Numbered from the stretch's first letter, positions 1 through 5,521 are shown. The stretch: 6,781 bases of DNA from an uncultured Lachnospiraceae bacterium (GCA_902783295.1 CACZQT010000521.1:1-6781); one strand, 5' to 3'. The notes: generated by a model from the sequence alone, not told the origin. Made by a program: numbers and translations.

Positions 1-83
1 ACAATGTCCAGGAAATATTCCAACGGGTAGCGAAAATACTGAAAGCTTCCCACTGCAAAACGTTCTTTTGATATTTTCATCAT
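1..83 (-). CDS. Sugar phosphate isomerase/epimerase, FrlC-like, N-terminal fragment
   Basis: Only the first ~28 codons are in the window; the gene runs off the left edge. The visible protein begins MMKISKERFAVGSFQYFRYP and continues LEYFLDIV. An early F-x-x-x-S-F-Q-x-F strand followed by an aromatic-rich P-L-E-Y-F-L-D helix resembles the first beta-alpha unit of the AP-endonuclease-2-like TIM-barrel epimerases, to which FrlC (fructoselysine 3-epimerase) belongs. I chose the ATG at 83 because a GGAG sits 12 bases upstream (96-99); another in-frame ATG at 95 directly abuts that GGAG and is less likely, and one at 80 is also possible. The gene starts 17 bases after the kinase stop, so the two are almost certainly co-transcribed. 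The family call rests on a short fragment plus context, so the exact substrate (fructoselysine/psicoselysine or another ketose) is inference. Confidence 0.6.
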   Translation of the reverse strand, partial: MMKISKERFAVGSFQYFRYPLEYFLDI

Positions 84-100
84 TTTCTGCGGCATCTCCG

Positions 101-1036
101 TTACAGGCTTTCGGCGTAGATTCGGTCCCGAAGGGAATCCGGCACCGGTACGCCTTCGCCGAACGCCCCGCGCACCAGACATGTTTTCGCTGCGAAGGCC
201 GCTGCATTTTTCAGAGCCTTCGGGAGCGCCTTCTGCAAAGCCGGCGTTTCCAGCCGTTTCCATGCAGGCAGGACGTCCCTCTGGTCCGCAAGATCCCCGC
301 ACAGAGAAACCAGCATGGCTGTAGCAAAACTGTCTCCGGCTCCCATTGTATCCAGTGGCTCTACATAATCCGGCGCCTGTGTGTAAAAACGGCCGCCTTC
401 AAAGACCACAGCTCCCTTACTGCCCCTGGTTGCCGTCACGATCCGGCAGCCTTCCTGATGCAGACGCCGGCAGAGTTCTTCTGCTTCCCGGTCGTTCAGG
501 TCGCTGGCGGAAAGAAATGCAAAATCAATATACGGGCACACCCTTTTTACGCGGTCTTCCTCTGTCCAGTGAGAGGAAAAATCATAGCTGATCCAGACCG
601 GATGATCTGAACAGCTGCGTAACCGGCTCAGCGTCGGAAGCAGGCCGTCCAAGAAGCCGTTGTTTGTTGTGTGGATCAGGTCAAAGCCTGCAGCATATGC
701 CAGGTCTCCGTCATCCAGTATTAGAGGATGCTGCCGGATCACACCTCCGCGGTTGCTGCCTTTAAAAACCCGGTCACCGTCCACCAGCGTCACCCGGGCA
801 AAGCCGTTTTCGCCCGGATAGCTTCGGCAATGGGAGTGCCCGATGCCATGGGCATCCAGCGTTTTGCGGACATGTTCCGCAATAGGGTCCTGCCCGAATA
901 TGCCCATGTAGTCAGCCTCTACGCCAAGCTTCGAAGCAAATACCGAGAAATTCAGCGCCTGACCGCCGGGATACATGGTGTTTTCATGGAGATAAACATC
1001 GCAGACATTATCCCCAAGTCCTAATACTTTTGTCAT
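101..1036 (-). CDS. frlD: PfkB-family sugar kinase, FrlD-like (probable fructosyl-amino acid 6-kinase)
   Basis: A complete 311-aa ribokinase/PfkB-family enzyme, expected to transfer phosphate from ATP to a sugar hydroxyl in the cytoplasm. Visible motifs are the N-terminal GDNVCDVY strand (8-15), the substrate-site GG in PGGQALN (23-29), DGDRVF (86-91), YDFSSHW (151-157), DFAFLSA (171-177), and the ATP/anion-hole signature DTMGAGDSF (229-237) with catalytic base Asp235, then AAKT (282-285). The GDN..D.Y start, GG-A-N, DRVF, DFS..W, DFAF.SA and TMGAGDSF pattern matches FrlD of E. coli as I recall it. The protein is about 50 residues longer than that enzyme, mostly in a segment around 246-275 and the C-terminal tail. 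The start at 1036 has AGAGG six bases upstream; the frame stays open to 1135, but that extension translates hairpin DNA and has no family match. It lies downstream of the TRAP genes and 17 bases before the epimerase. PfkB family is certain; the fructoselysine-type substrate is probable, not proven. Confidence 0.82.
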   Translation of the reverse strand: MTKVLGLGDNVCDVYLHENTMYPGGQALNFSVFASKLGVEADYMGIFGQDPIAEHVRKTLDAHGIGHSHCRSYPGENGFARVTLVDGDRVFKGSNRGGVIRQHPLILDDGDLAYAAGFDLIHTTNNGFLDGLLPTLSRLRSCSDHPVWISYDFSSHWTEEDRVKRVCPYIDFAFLSASDLNDREAEELCRRLHQEGCRIVTATRGSKGAVVFEGGRFYTQAPDYVEPLDTMGAGDSFATAMLVSLCGDLADQRDVLPAWKRLETPALQKALPKALKNAAAFAAKTCLVRGAFGEGVPVPDSLRDRIYAESL

Positions 1037-1069
1037 GTTATGCCTCTGCTTCAGCTTGATGGGGATGAA

Positions 1070-1098
1070 TGGGACAAGGGGACAGTCCCTCTGTCCCA
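1070..1098. repeat. REP-like palindrome with GGGACA/TGTCCC arms
   Basis: An imperfect inverted repeat in the dctP-kinase gap. The outer arms TGGGACA (1070-1076) and TGTCCCA (1092-1098) form 7 bp; inside, AGGG (1077-1080) pairs with CCCT (1087-1090), leaving a bulged C (1091) and a 6-base loop. From memory, palindromes built on GGGACA...TGTCCC recur in intergenic regions of clostridial genomes in a REP-like way; this is recollection, not a search. There is no T-run on either side, so it is not a classical terminator. Confidence 0.6.
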
Positions 1099-1109
1099 TC
1101 CTGCCAGAC

Positions 1110-1150
1110 GGCTGAACAGATTTGCGTGCAAGCACGCAATCTGTTCAGCC
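1110..1150. repeat. Strong intergenic hairpin downstream of dctP
   Basis: A near-perfect inverted repeat 13 bases after the dctP stop codon. The arms GGCTGAACAGA (1110-1120) and TCTGTTCAGCC (1140-1150) pair over 11 bp. After a single bulged T the stem continues through TT/AA and GCGTG (1124-1128)/CACGC (1133-1137), about 18 bp in all, closing on a CAAG loop. No T-tract follows on the minus strand, so it does not look like an intrinsic terminator. Its position just behind the binding-protein gene suits an mRNA 3'-end stabiliser that lets dctP transcript outlast the kinase transcript. Together with the neighbouring palindrome at 1070-1098 it could be one composite repeat element. Confidence 0.75.
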
Positions 1151-1162
1151 GCCGTCCGGTGA

Positions 1163-2164
1163 TTATTCGTTAAACTGGCGGGTCTGGTCGTAGAGGTCGG
1201 GAGTGCTGAAGAAACCTTCGGCCTGCAGATCTGCGCCAAGGGGAGCGGCTGCATCGATGAAAGCCTGGCGATCGATATCGCAGAATGTCACGCCGCCTTC
1301 ATTGATCAGGAATTCCTTATCCTCCGCCCACTTGCCCAGGGTTCTCTCGGTATGCTTCTTGGCTACTTCGGCGGCTGCTTCTTCGATGACCTTCTGGTCT
1401 TCTTCGGACAGGCTGGTCCAGAACTGCGTCGAGAAGCAGATCTGCTCGGTCGGATATGCATAGTCCACTTCTGCCACATATTTCGCGGATTCATACAGGC
1501 CGGCGGAACGGTAGGAATCCTTGGAGCATTCACCGCCGTCTACTACGCCCTGCATCAGAGCGAAAGGATATTCGGACCAGGCAACTACGACGGGGGTAGC
1601 GCCCATAGCCTTGGCGTTCTTTTCGAAAATGGGCAGGTTCGGGATGCGGTACTTCATGCCAACCATGTCGGCAGGGCTCTTGATTTCCCACTTGCAGAAG
1701 AAGATACGGGGGTTCTTTTCAAATTCGAAGTTTACGACATGCAGACCCTGTGCATCCAGGTTCTCCCATACGGGAGCGGCCACATCGCTCTTCAGATAGG
1801 CAACCATGGCTTCGAAGCTGTCGAATGCGAATGCCATGGAAAGGATGTTCAGGTCAGCTTCATAAGTGGCCAGGGTATCCAGAGCGCACATCATACCTTC
1901 CTGCAGGCCTACCTGCAGATTTTCCAGCATGGTGGCTTCGTTGCCCAGCTGCTCCGCCGGATAAAACTCGAAATAGTAGCGGTCACCGATCTTTTCGTTA
2001 ACGATGTCGCAGAATTCCTGGCAGGAAATGGGAGCCGGTTCAGTAACTGCGCCGGCATTGCCGAACTTCACGATCTGGGCGCCTGCGGGAGCTTCTGCAC
2101 GGACAGCTGCGGGAGCTGCGGCAAAGAGAAGGCCAGCCATCAAGAGTGCAAGTGCTTTTTTCAT
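1163..2164 (-). CDS. dctP: TRAP transporter substrate-binding protein (DctP family)
   Basis: A 333-aa extracytoplasmic solute receptor that captures substrate and delivers it to the DctQM membrane pair. Residues 1-23 form a signal peptide (MKK, hydrophobic 4-20, cleavage after VRA23); it has no lipobox Cys, unlike many Gram-positive binding proteins. The family core is clear: EQLGNEATMLENLQ (71-84), then SPADMVGMKYRIP (163-175) with Arg173, the position that usually salt-bridges the ligand carboxylate, then MGATPVVVAWSEYPFALMQGVVDG (187-210). The usual QENP after VVDG is GECS (211-214) here, so the pocket edge is unusual. Seven Cys lie in the mature part (48, 52, 93, 157, 213, 243, 295). A very strong AAAGGAGGT site sits 7 bases before the ATG. 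The gene is third in the dctQ-dctM-dctP-kinase-epimerase series, with structured gaps of 110 and 126 bases on either side. The substrate is unknown from sequence; context suggests a sugar derivative with a carboxylate. Confidence 0.95.
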   Translation of the reverse strand: MKKALALLMAGLLFAAAPAAVRAEAPAGAQIVKFGNAGAVTEPAPISCQEFCDIVNEKIGDRYYFEFYPAEQLGNEATMLENLQVGLQEGMMCALDTLATYEADLNILSMAFAFDSFEAMVAYLKSDVAAPVWENLDAQGLHVVNFEFEKNPRIFFCKWEIKSPADMVGMKYRIPNLPIFEKNAKAMGATPVVVAWSEYPFALMQGVVDGGECSKDSYRSAGLYESAKYVAEVDYAYPTEQICFSTQFWTSLSEEDQKVIEEAAAEVAKKHTERTLGKWAEDKEFLINEGGVTFCDIDRQAFIDAAAPLGADLQAEGFFSTPDLYDQTRQFNE

Positions 2165-2168
2165 TGTG

Positions 2169-2185
2169 AGTACCTCCTTTGTACT
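2169..2185 (-). promoter_or_regulatory. dctP ribosome binding site held in a small hairpin loop
   Basis: On the minus strand AGTAC (2181-2185) and GTACT (2169-2173) are perfect complements, separated by the 7 bases AAAGGAG that form the core of the dctP Shine-Dalgarno sequence. The stem would present the ribosome binding site in the loop, five bases before the ATG at 2164. A 5-bp stem is marginal and could be chance, but it fits efficient initiation on an abundant binding protein. Confidence 0.4.
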
Positions 2186-2188
2186 TAA

Positions 2189-2232
2189 AATAGCGGTTTG
2201 CTATTGCTATCGGCGGATCATCCGCCGCATAG
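2189..2232 (-). other. Two hairpins in the dctP leader
   Basis: Two adjacent inverted repeats upstream of the dctP ribosome binding site. The larger pairs CGGCGGA (2211-2217) with TCCGCCG (2221-2227) around a TCA loop, and extends outward through CTAT (2207-2210)/ATAG (2229-2232) with one bulged C, about 11 bp. The smaller pairs AATAGC (2189-2194) with GCTATT (2200-2205) around 5 bases. On the minus strand the smaller stem is followed by only a short T-run, so at most it is a weak attenuator. A role as a 5' stabiliser or processing boundary of the dctP mRNA is inference. Confidence 0.55.
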
Positions 2233-2244
2233 TTCAGGGTCAAA

Positions 2245-2261
2245 GGCCGCCGCCGGCGGCT
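2245..2261 (-). other. GC-rich hairpin just after the dctM stop
   Basis: GCCGCC (2246-2251) and GGCGGC (2255-2260) pair perfectly around a 3-base loop, with a possible G-U closing pair at 2245/2261. It begins about 14 bases after the dctM stop codon. Only TTT follows on the minus strand, so it could be a partial terminator or a 3'-end stabiliser of the dctQM message, but is not a convincing full terminator. Confidence 0.5.
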
Positions 2262-2274
2262 GCTGCGGGCTCTG

Positions 2275-3573
2275 TTATCTCAGTGCCCCGAGCGTTTTGG
2301 GCAGCCACAGAGTCAGCGGCTCCCAGAAGGTGGTAAGCATCAGGGTGATAAACATGGGGATCAGGAACTGCACCGTGTACCGCAGGGCGCTCTCGAACTT
2401 GTTCCCGGTCGCCTTGGCGGTGACGAACAGGGCCGGCGCCATCGGCGGTGTGATCAGGCCCAGGGTCACATTAAGAACTGCCATGACACCCATCTGCACA
2501 TAATTCATGCCCATGGCATCCGCCAGGCTCATCAGCAGGGGAGCAACCATGATCAGGATCTGCATAGAACCGATAAAGCAGCCCAGGAACAGCAGCATGG
2601 CATTCAGGACCAGCAGGATAATGATTTTGCTTCCCAGACTCATCAGCAGGTTGGTCATCCAGCCGATCAGGCCGGAAGTCACGATGATCCAGTTAAACAC
2701 CAGGCCGGTAGCGCACAGGCACATGGACATGCCGGCACTCTGCAGTGTTGCCCGCAGTGCACGGGTCAGCATGGGGATGCTGAACTTCCGCATGAAGATG
2801 GAAAGGATCACACAGTACATAGCCGCCACCACCGAGCATTCCGTCGGGGTGAAAATACCGGTCATGATTCCCAGCACCAGAATGGCGGGCCCGCCCAGGG
2901 CGGGAAGAGAATGCCACAGCGCCTTCATGCGTACGCCCCAGCTGGCTTTCTCTGCCCGGGGGCATTTGATGTTCTGCGTTTTCACGGCAATCGGGATCCA
3001 GATCATCATGGCGACGCCCATCAGAATGCCGGGGCCCATACCGCCCTGGAACATAGCCAGGGTGGACGTCTGGCTTAAGAAAGCCCAGACCACAAAGTTG
3101 ATGGACGGCGGGATAATCGGGCCGATACCAGCGGAAGCAGCGGTTACCGCTACCGCGAAGTCCGGGTCATACCCGGCTTTGGTCATGGCAGAAACTTCTA
3201 TGACGCCCAGCCCGCCGGCATCCGCCAGCGCGGAACCGGACATGCCGGCAAATACCATGGATGACAGCACGTTTGCGTGGGCCAGGCCGCCGGGCAGATG
3301 CCCGATCCACTTTTCAAACATACCGAACAATCGGTCGGTGAGGCCCACCTCGTTCATGTAACATCCCACAAACAGGAAAGCAGGAAGGGCCAGCATGTTG
3401 AAATCCGCCAGAGAATTGGCTGTTTTCTGGGCGAACATGACAAAGGACTGGCCGTTGAAGACAATAAATTCGAAGGCGGAAGCCATCATTGCATAGGCAA
3501 TCGGGACTTCCAGAAGGATCAGGGCTACAAAAGTGATGAAATACACTGCAAGATGGGGATCCAGTCTAGTCAA
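2275..3573 (-). CDS. dctM: TRAP transporter large permease subunit (DctM family)
   Basis: A 432-aa polytopic membrane protein, the ion-coupled transport channel of the TRAP system, normal in length for unfused DctM. Family signatures are GMSGSALADAGGLG (110-123), AASAGIGPIIPPSINF (145-160), GIFTPTECSVVAAMY (239-253) and NVTLGLITPPMAPALF (368-383); the two GxITPP/GIGPIIPPS repeats mark the inverted-repeat hairpin regions of the transporter domain. Most of the sequence is hydrophobic, with a cytosolic-type basic loop around 198-221 and another around 261-274. The start is a TTG at 3573: GGAGG lies 8 bases upstream inside the end of dctQ, and the next in-frame Met is about residue 29, inside the first membrane segment. 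It overlaps the dctQ stop by 8 bases, so translational coupling with the small subunit is likely. Confidence 0.95.
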   Translation of the reverse strand: MTRLDPHLAVYFITFVALILLEVPIAYAMMASAFEFIVFNGQSFVMFAQKTANSLADFNMLALPAFLFVGCYMNEVGLTDRLFGMFEKWIGHLPGGLAHANVLSSMVFAGMSGSALADAGGLGVIEVSAMTKAGYDPDFAVAVTAASAGIGPIIPPSINFVVWAFLSQTSTLAMFQGGMGPGILMGVAMMIWIPIAVKTQNIKCPRAEKASWGVRMKALWHSLPALGGPAILVLGIMTGIFTPTECSVVAAMYCVILSIFMRKFSIPMLTRALRATLQSAGMSMCLCATGLVFNWIIVTSGLIGWMTNLLMSLGSKIIILLVLNAMLLFLGCFIGSMQILIMVAPLLMSLADAMGMNYVQMGVMAVLNVTLGLITPPMAPALFVTAKATGNKFESALRYTVQFLIPMFITLMLTTFWEPLTLWLPKTLGALR

Positions 3574-4108
3574 GCAGTCCGCCTCCTTCCTTCTCTACCG
3601 GCACGCATACCGATTCATCCCAGGTAAGAACAAATGCAATGGTTTTGTAGACTGACATGATGAGCATGATAATGCCCATCACCAGAACCGGGAGCGCGTA
3701 GTAATAAGCCTTGCAGAAGGGCAGCCCGCCTACAGGAGGCATCTTCTTCTGCATATTAAACAGCGTCCAGGCCGCCGGGACATACACGTAGCTGATGACA
3801 GCCACCAGCACATTGGTCAGAGCGAAAACCACACGGCGCACCGGCATCGGCATTTTTTTCATCAGGAATTCCAGTACTGCATGGCCGTTCTGCCAGTATA
3901 CCGTGCACCAGCCCAGGCACATGGTCCAGATCATCAGCGCAGTCACCGCTTCGTCGATCCCGTAAATCGGGCGCTTGACCACGAAGCGCATAAACACCTG
4001 GAAGAAAAGCAGCGCCATGAAAAGGAATACCGCGTATCCGGTAATCAGTTCCAGGATATTGAAGACCTTATCCATGACTTTGCCGACAGCAATTATAGTC
4101 TTTCTCAT
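3566..4108 (-). CDS. dctQ: TRAP transporter small permease subunit (DctQ family)
   Basis: A 180-aa protein with four hydrophobic segments (about 18-40, 52-71, 92-114, 136-161), the normal size and layout of DctQ, which pairs with DctM and helps dock the binding protein. The conserved stretch FFQVFMRFVVKRPIYGIDEAVTALMIW (35-61) carries the typical Arg of the first helix end and the Asp-Glu before the second segment; NGHAVLEF (74-81) is the usual small-subunit loop motif. The ATG at 4108 has GGAGGGG five bases upstream; an ATG at 4112 is out of frame. It is the first gene of the TRAP series and follows a 90-base AT-rich gap that probably holds the operon's control region. The C-terminal tail (163-180) is acidic and soluble, and its last codons contain the dctM ribosome binding site. 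Confidence 0.92.
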   Translation of the reverse strand: MRKTIIAVGKVMDKVFNILELITGYAVFLFMALLFFQVFMRFVVKRPIYGIDEAVTALMIWTMCLGWCTVYWQNGHAVLEFLMKKMPMPVRRVVFALTNVLVAVISYVYVPAAWTLFNMQKKMPPVGGLPFCKAYYYALPVLVMGIIMLIMSVYKTIAFVLTWDESVCVPVEKEGGGLLD

Positions 4109-4198
4109 GCATTCCCCTCCCGTCTTATATGATTTATCAAAACGTCACAACGTTATATATCATCATATCCAAACAATATCACATTATTGCAGAGACTG
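4109..4198 (-). promoter_or_regulatory. Probable control region of the TRAP-kinase-epimerase operon
   Basis: This 90-base AT-rich gap is the only clear place for the operon's promoter. It contains two inverted repeats: AACGT (4141-4145)-CACA-ACGTT (4150-4154), and CAATA (4174-4178)-TCACAT-TATTG (4185-4189). Several -10-like hexamers occur on the minus strand (TATGAT, and TATATA preceded by TGA as in extended -10 elements, around 4153-4167), but none has a good -35 at 16-18 bases. The AACGT palindrome falls where the transcript would begin, a common site for a repressor. No strong terminator for the upstream MFS gene is visible, so read-through is possible. Confidence 0.4.
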
Positions 4199-5410
4199 TC
4201 AATCTCTTTTTTTGTTTTTTTTTCGCGCATTTATCGTAAAAATGATCCCGTTAATCCCCGCAGCAGTCAGGCTCAGAACCGGCAGAGCCTGTACGCCCAG
4301 ATGGTCACAGAGAGCGCCTCCCAGCAGGTTGGCCGCCGTCATCCCGACTACTGAACTGACCGCCAGCCCCATGGAAATACTGAAGCTGCGGATCTTCTCT
4401 TCCGCCGCCAGCCGGAAGCATTCCACACTGCCCGAAAGATAGAAGGCAAAGCCAAACGACTGCAGAATCTGCCCTGCATAAAGCGGAATCGTTCCCGGCA
4501 GAAAGAGGATACATAGCGGGCGCAGGAAATTCACAATCACAGCTCCCTGCATCAGGCGGTATGCCGCAGCTGCCCGGTCCCGGCCGGCCAGCTGCCGGCC
4601 CAGGAACATCAGAAAGAGAAATTCCACCGCAGCCCCGACCCCGCAGATATTGCCATAGGTGCTGGGGTTGCCGCCTCTGGCTGTTACAATAATGGAAAGG
4701 AAGCTGCCTATGGGACGATGGGTAAACCAGTACAAGGTACAGCTGACCAGCCAGAATACATACACTGGTTTTTGCAGCAATATCTGAAATGCGGACAAAA
4801 ACGAAATGCCCGGTTTTGAAACAGATTTGCCGGAAGAAGATACATTGGAAGGAGGAATGTCCGGCAGGACAAATAAAAACGGGAGCAGCATCAGGAACAA
4901 TACAGCCTGAAGGAGGAAATACAGTCCGAAGCCATAGCTGCGAAACAGGTATCCGGCTATCACAGAGGTAACGGCAAAGCCGATGGAGCCTCCGGCACGG
5001 ATTCTGCTGTAGACAAGGGACGGCTCAGTTTCCTTAGCGATCTCCACCCACGCATCCATCAGCTGGCTGAAGGGATAGGCGATACCGGCCGTGAGCACAA
5101 TCAGGCACAGCAGGGCCGGAATGAATCCGGCCAACAGATGGGCAGCCAGAAAAAGGGCCATCAGTCCCCCGCTGCAGAGAATCAGAAATTTTCGGGAGGA
5201 CAGCCAGGTATCTGTCACATACCCTCCCGCCGGCTCCATGCAGAGATTCAGGATCATCATCAGGCTGGAAACAATGCCGCAGACAGAGGCGTCCATCCCT
5301 TTTTCTGTCAGATACATCACGACATAGCTTGAAAACACGGCATATCCCGAGTAATAAAAAAAATAAGCCCAGAAAAACTGCCTGCCAGTCTGCCCTGTGC
5401 GCTTTTCCAT
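4199..5410 (-). CDS. MFS transporter, LacY/phenylpropionate-permease-like (MFS_1_like)
   Basis: A 403-aa protein with about 12 hydrophobic segments, an inner-membrane secondary transporter. The loop 2-3 region PAGGYVTDTWLSSRKF (60-75) is a variant of the MFS motif A (G-x-x-x-D-x-x-x-x-R-K). LMDAWVEIAKE (117-127) followed by YSRIRAGGSIGFA (134-146) resembles the R-x-x-G-S-x-G-[FY]-A segment after helix 4 of the LacY/nucleoside/3-phenylpropionate permease group. A soluble Ser/Pro-rich central loop (183-202) separates the two halves, and the tail is very basic (395-402). The ATG at 5410 has AAGGAGG six bases upstream. A sigma-A-like promoter and a ~75-base leader precede it; the TRAP operon starts 90 bases downstream on the same strand. 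The substrate cannot be read from the sequence; a sugar, glycoside or aromatic acid would suit the family. It may or may not serve the same pathway as the TRAP genes. Confidence 0.85.
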   Translation of the reverse strand: MEKRTGQTGRQFFWAYFFYYSGYAVFSSYVVMYLTEKGMDASVCGIVSSLMMILNLCMEPAGGYVTDTWLSSRKFLILCSGGLMALFLAAHLLAGFIPALLCLIVLTAGIAYPFSQLMDAWVEIAKETEPSLVYSRIRAGGSIGFAVTSVIAGYLFRSYGFGLYFLLQAVLFLMLLPFLFVLPDIPPSNVSSSGKSVSKPGISFLSAFQILLQKPVYVFWLVSCTLYWFTHRPIGSFLSIIVTARGGNPSTYGNICGVGAAVEFLFLMFLGRQLAGRDRAAAAYRLMQGAVIVNFLRPLCILFLPGTIPLYAGQILQSFGFAFYLSGSVECFRLAAEEKIRSFSISMGLAVSSVVGMTAANLLGGALCDHLGVQALPVLSLTAAGINGIIFTINARKKNKKRD

Positions 5411-5440
5411 TCCCTGCCTCCTTACGGCTCTGTCCTGAAC

Positions 5441-5479
5441 ACCGTATCCTTTCCTGCGCGGAATGACCGTTTCCTTTCC
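5441..5479. repeat. Two 14-bp direct repeats in the MFS leader
   Basis: ACCGTATCCTTTCC (5441-5454) and ACCGTTTCCTTTCC (5466-5479) match at 13 of 14 bases and begin 25 bases apart. They lie between the proposed transcription start and the ribosome binding site of the MFS gene. Tandem spacing close to two and a half helical turns could suit a regulator binding as a dimer, or the repeats could act in RNA. No known binding site was recognised. Confidence 0.5.
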
Positions 5480-5492
5480 AATTCCTTATCAT

Positions 5493-5521
5493 TTTATAAC
5501 ATTATATAACATTATATTCAA
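5493..5521 (-). promoter_or_regulatory. Sigma-A-type promoter of the MFS gene
   Basis: On the minus strand TTGAAT (5516-5521) serves as -35 (TTGA conserved, 4 of 6) and TATAAA (5493-5498) as -10 (5 of 6), with an ideal 17-base spacer (5499-5515). The spacer is pure A/T-rich sequence made of a repeated 10-base unit and contains a second TATAAT. The expected start near 5486 gives a leader of about 75 bases before the ATG at 5410. No other -35/-10 pair this good was seen in the window. Confidence 0.6.

Noticed and set aside
1037..1135. N-terminal extension of the kinase by 33 residues
   Set aside because: The extension translates the two intergenic palindromes and lacks PfkB homology; MTKVLGLGDN at 1036 is the natural family start with AGAGG in place.
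1352..2188. 278-codon plus-strand open frame opposite dctP
   Set aside because: It is antisense to a clear DctP gene, has no family resemblance or good ribosome binding site, and follows from the codon composition of the real gene.
2507..3361. 284-codon plus-strand open frame opposite dctM
   Set aside because: It is the mirror of a highly conserved DctM sequence; its Met/Arg/Ile-rich low-complexity protein is typical of a shadow frame.
4121..4149. TTGTGA/TATAAG as a promoter for dctQ
   Set aside because: The spacer is only 15 bases and transcription would begin inside the ribosome binding site, leaving no usable leader.
4174..4189. CAATA/TATTG inverted repeat as a terminator for the MFS gene
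   Set aside because: The stem is only 5 bp, A/T-rich and without a following T-tract; an operator is a better guess.
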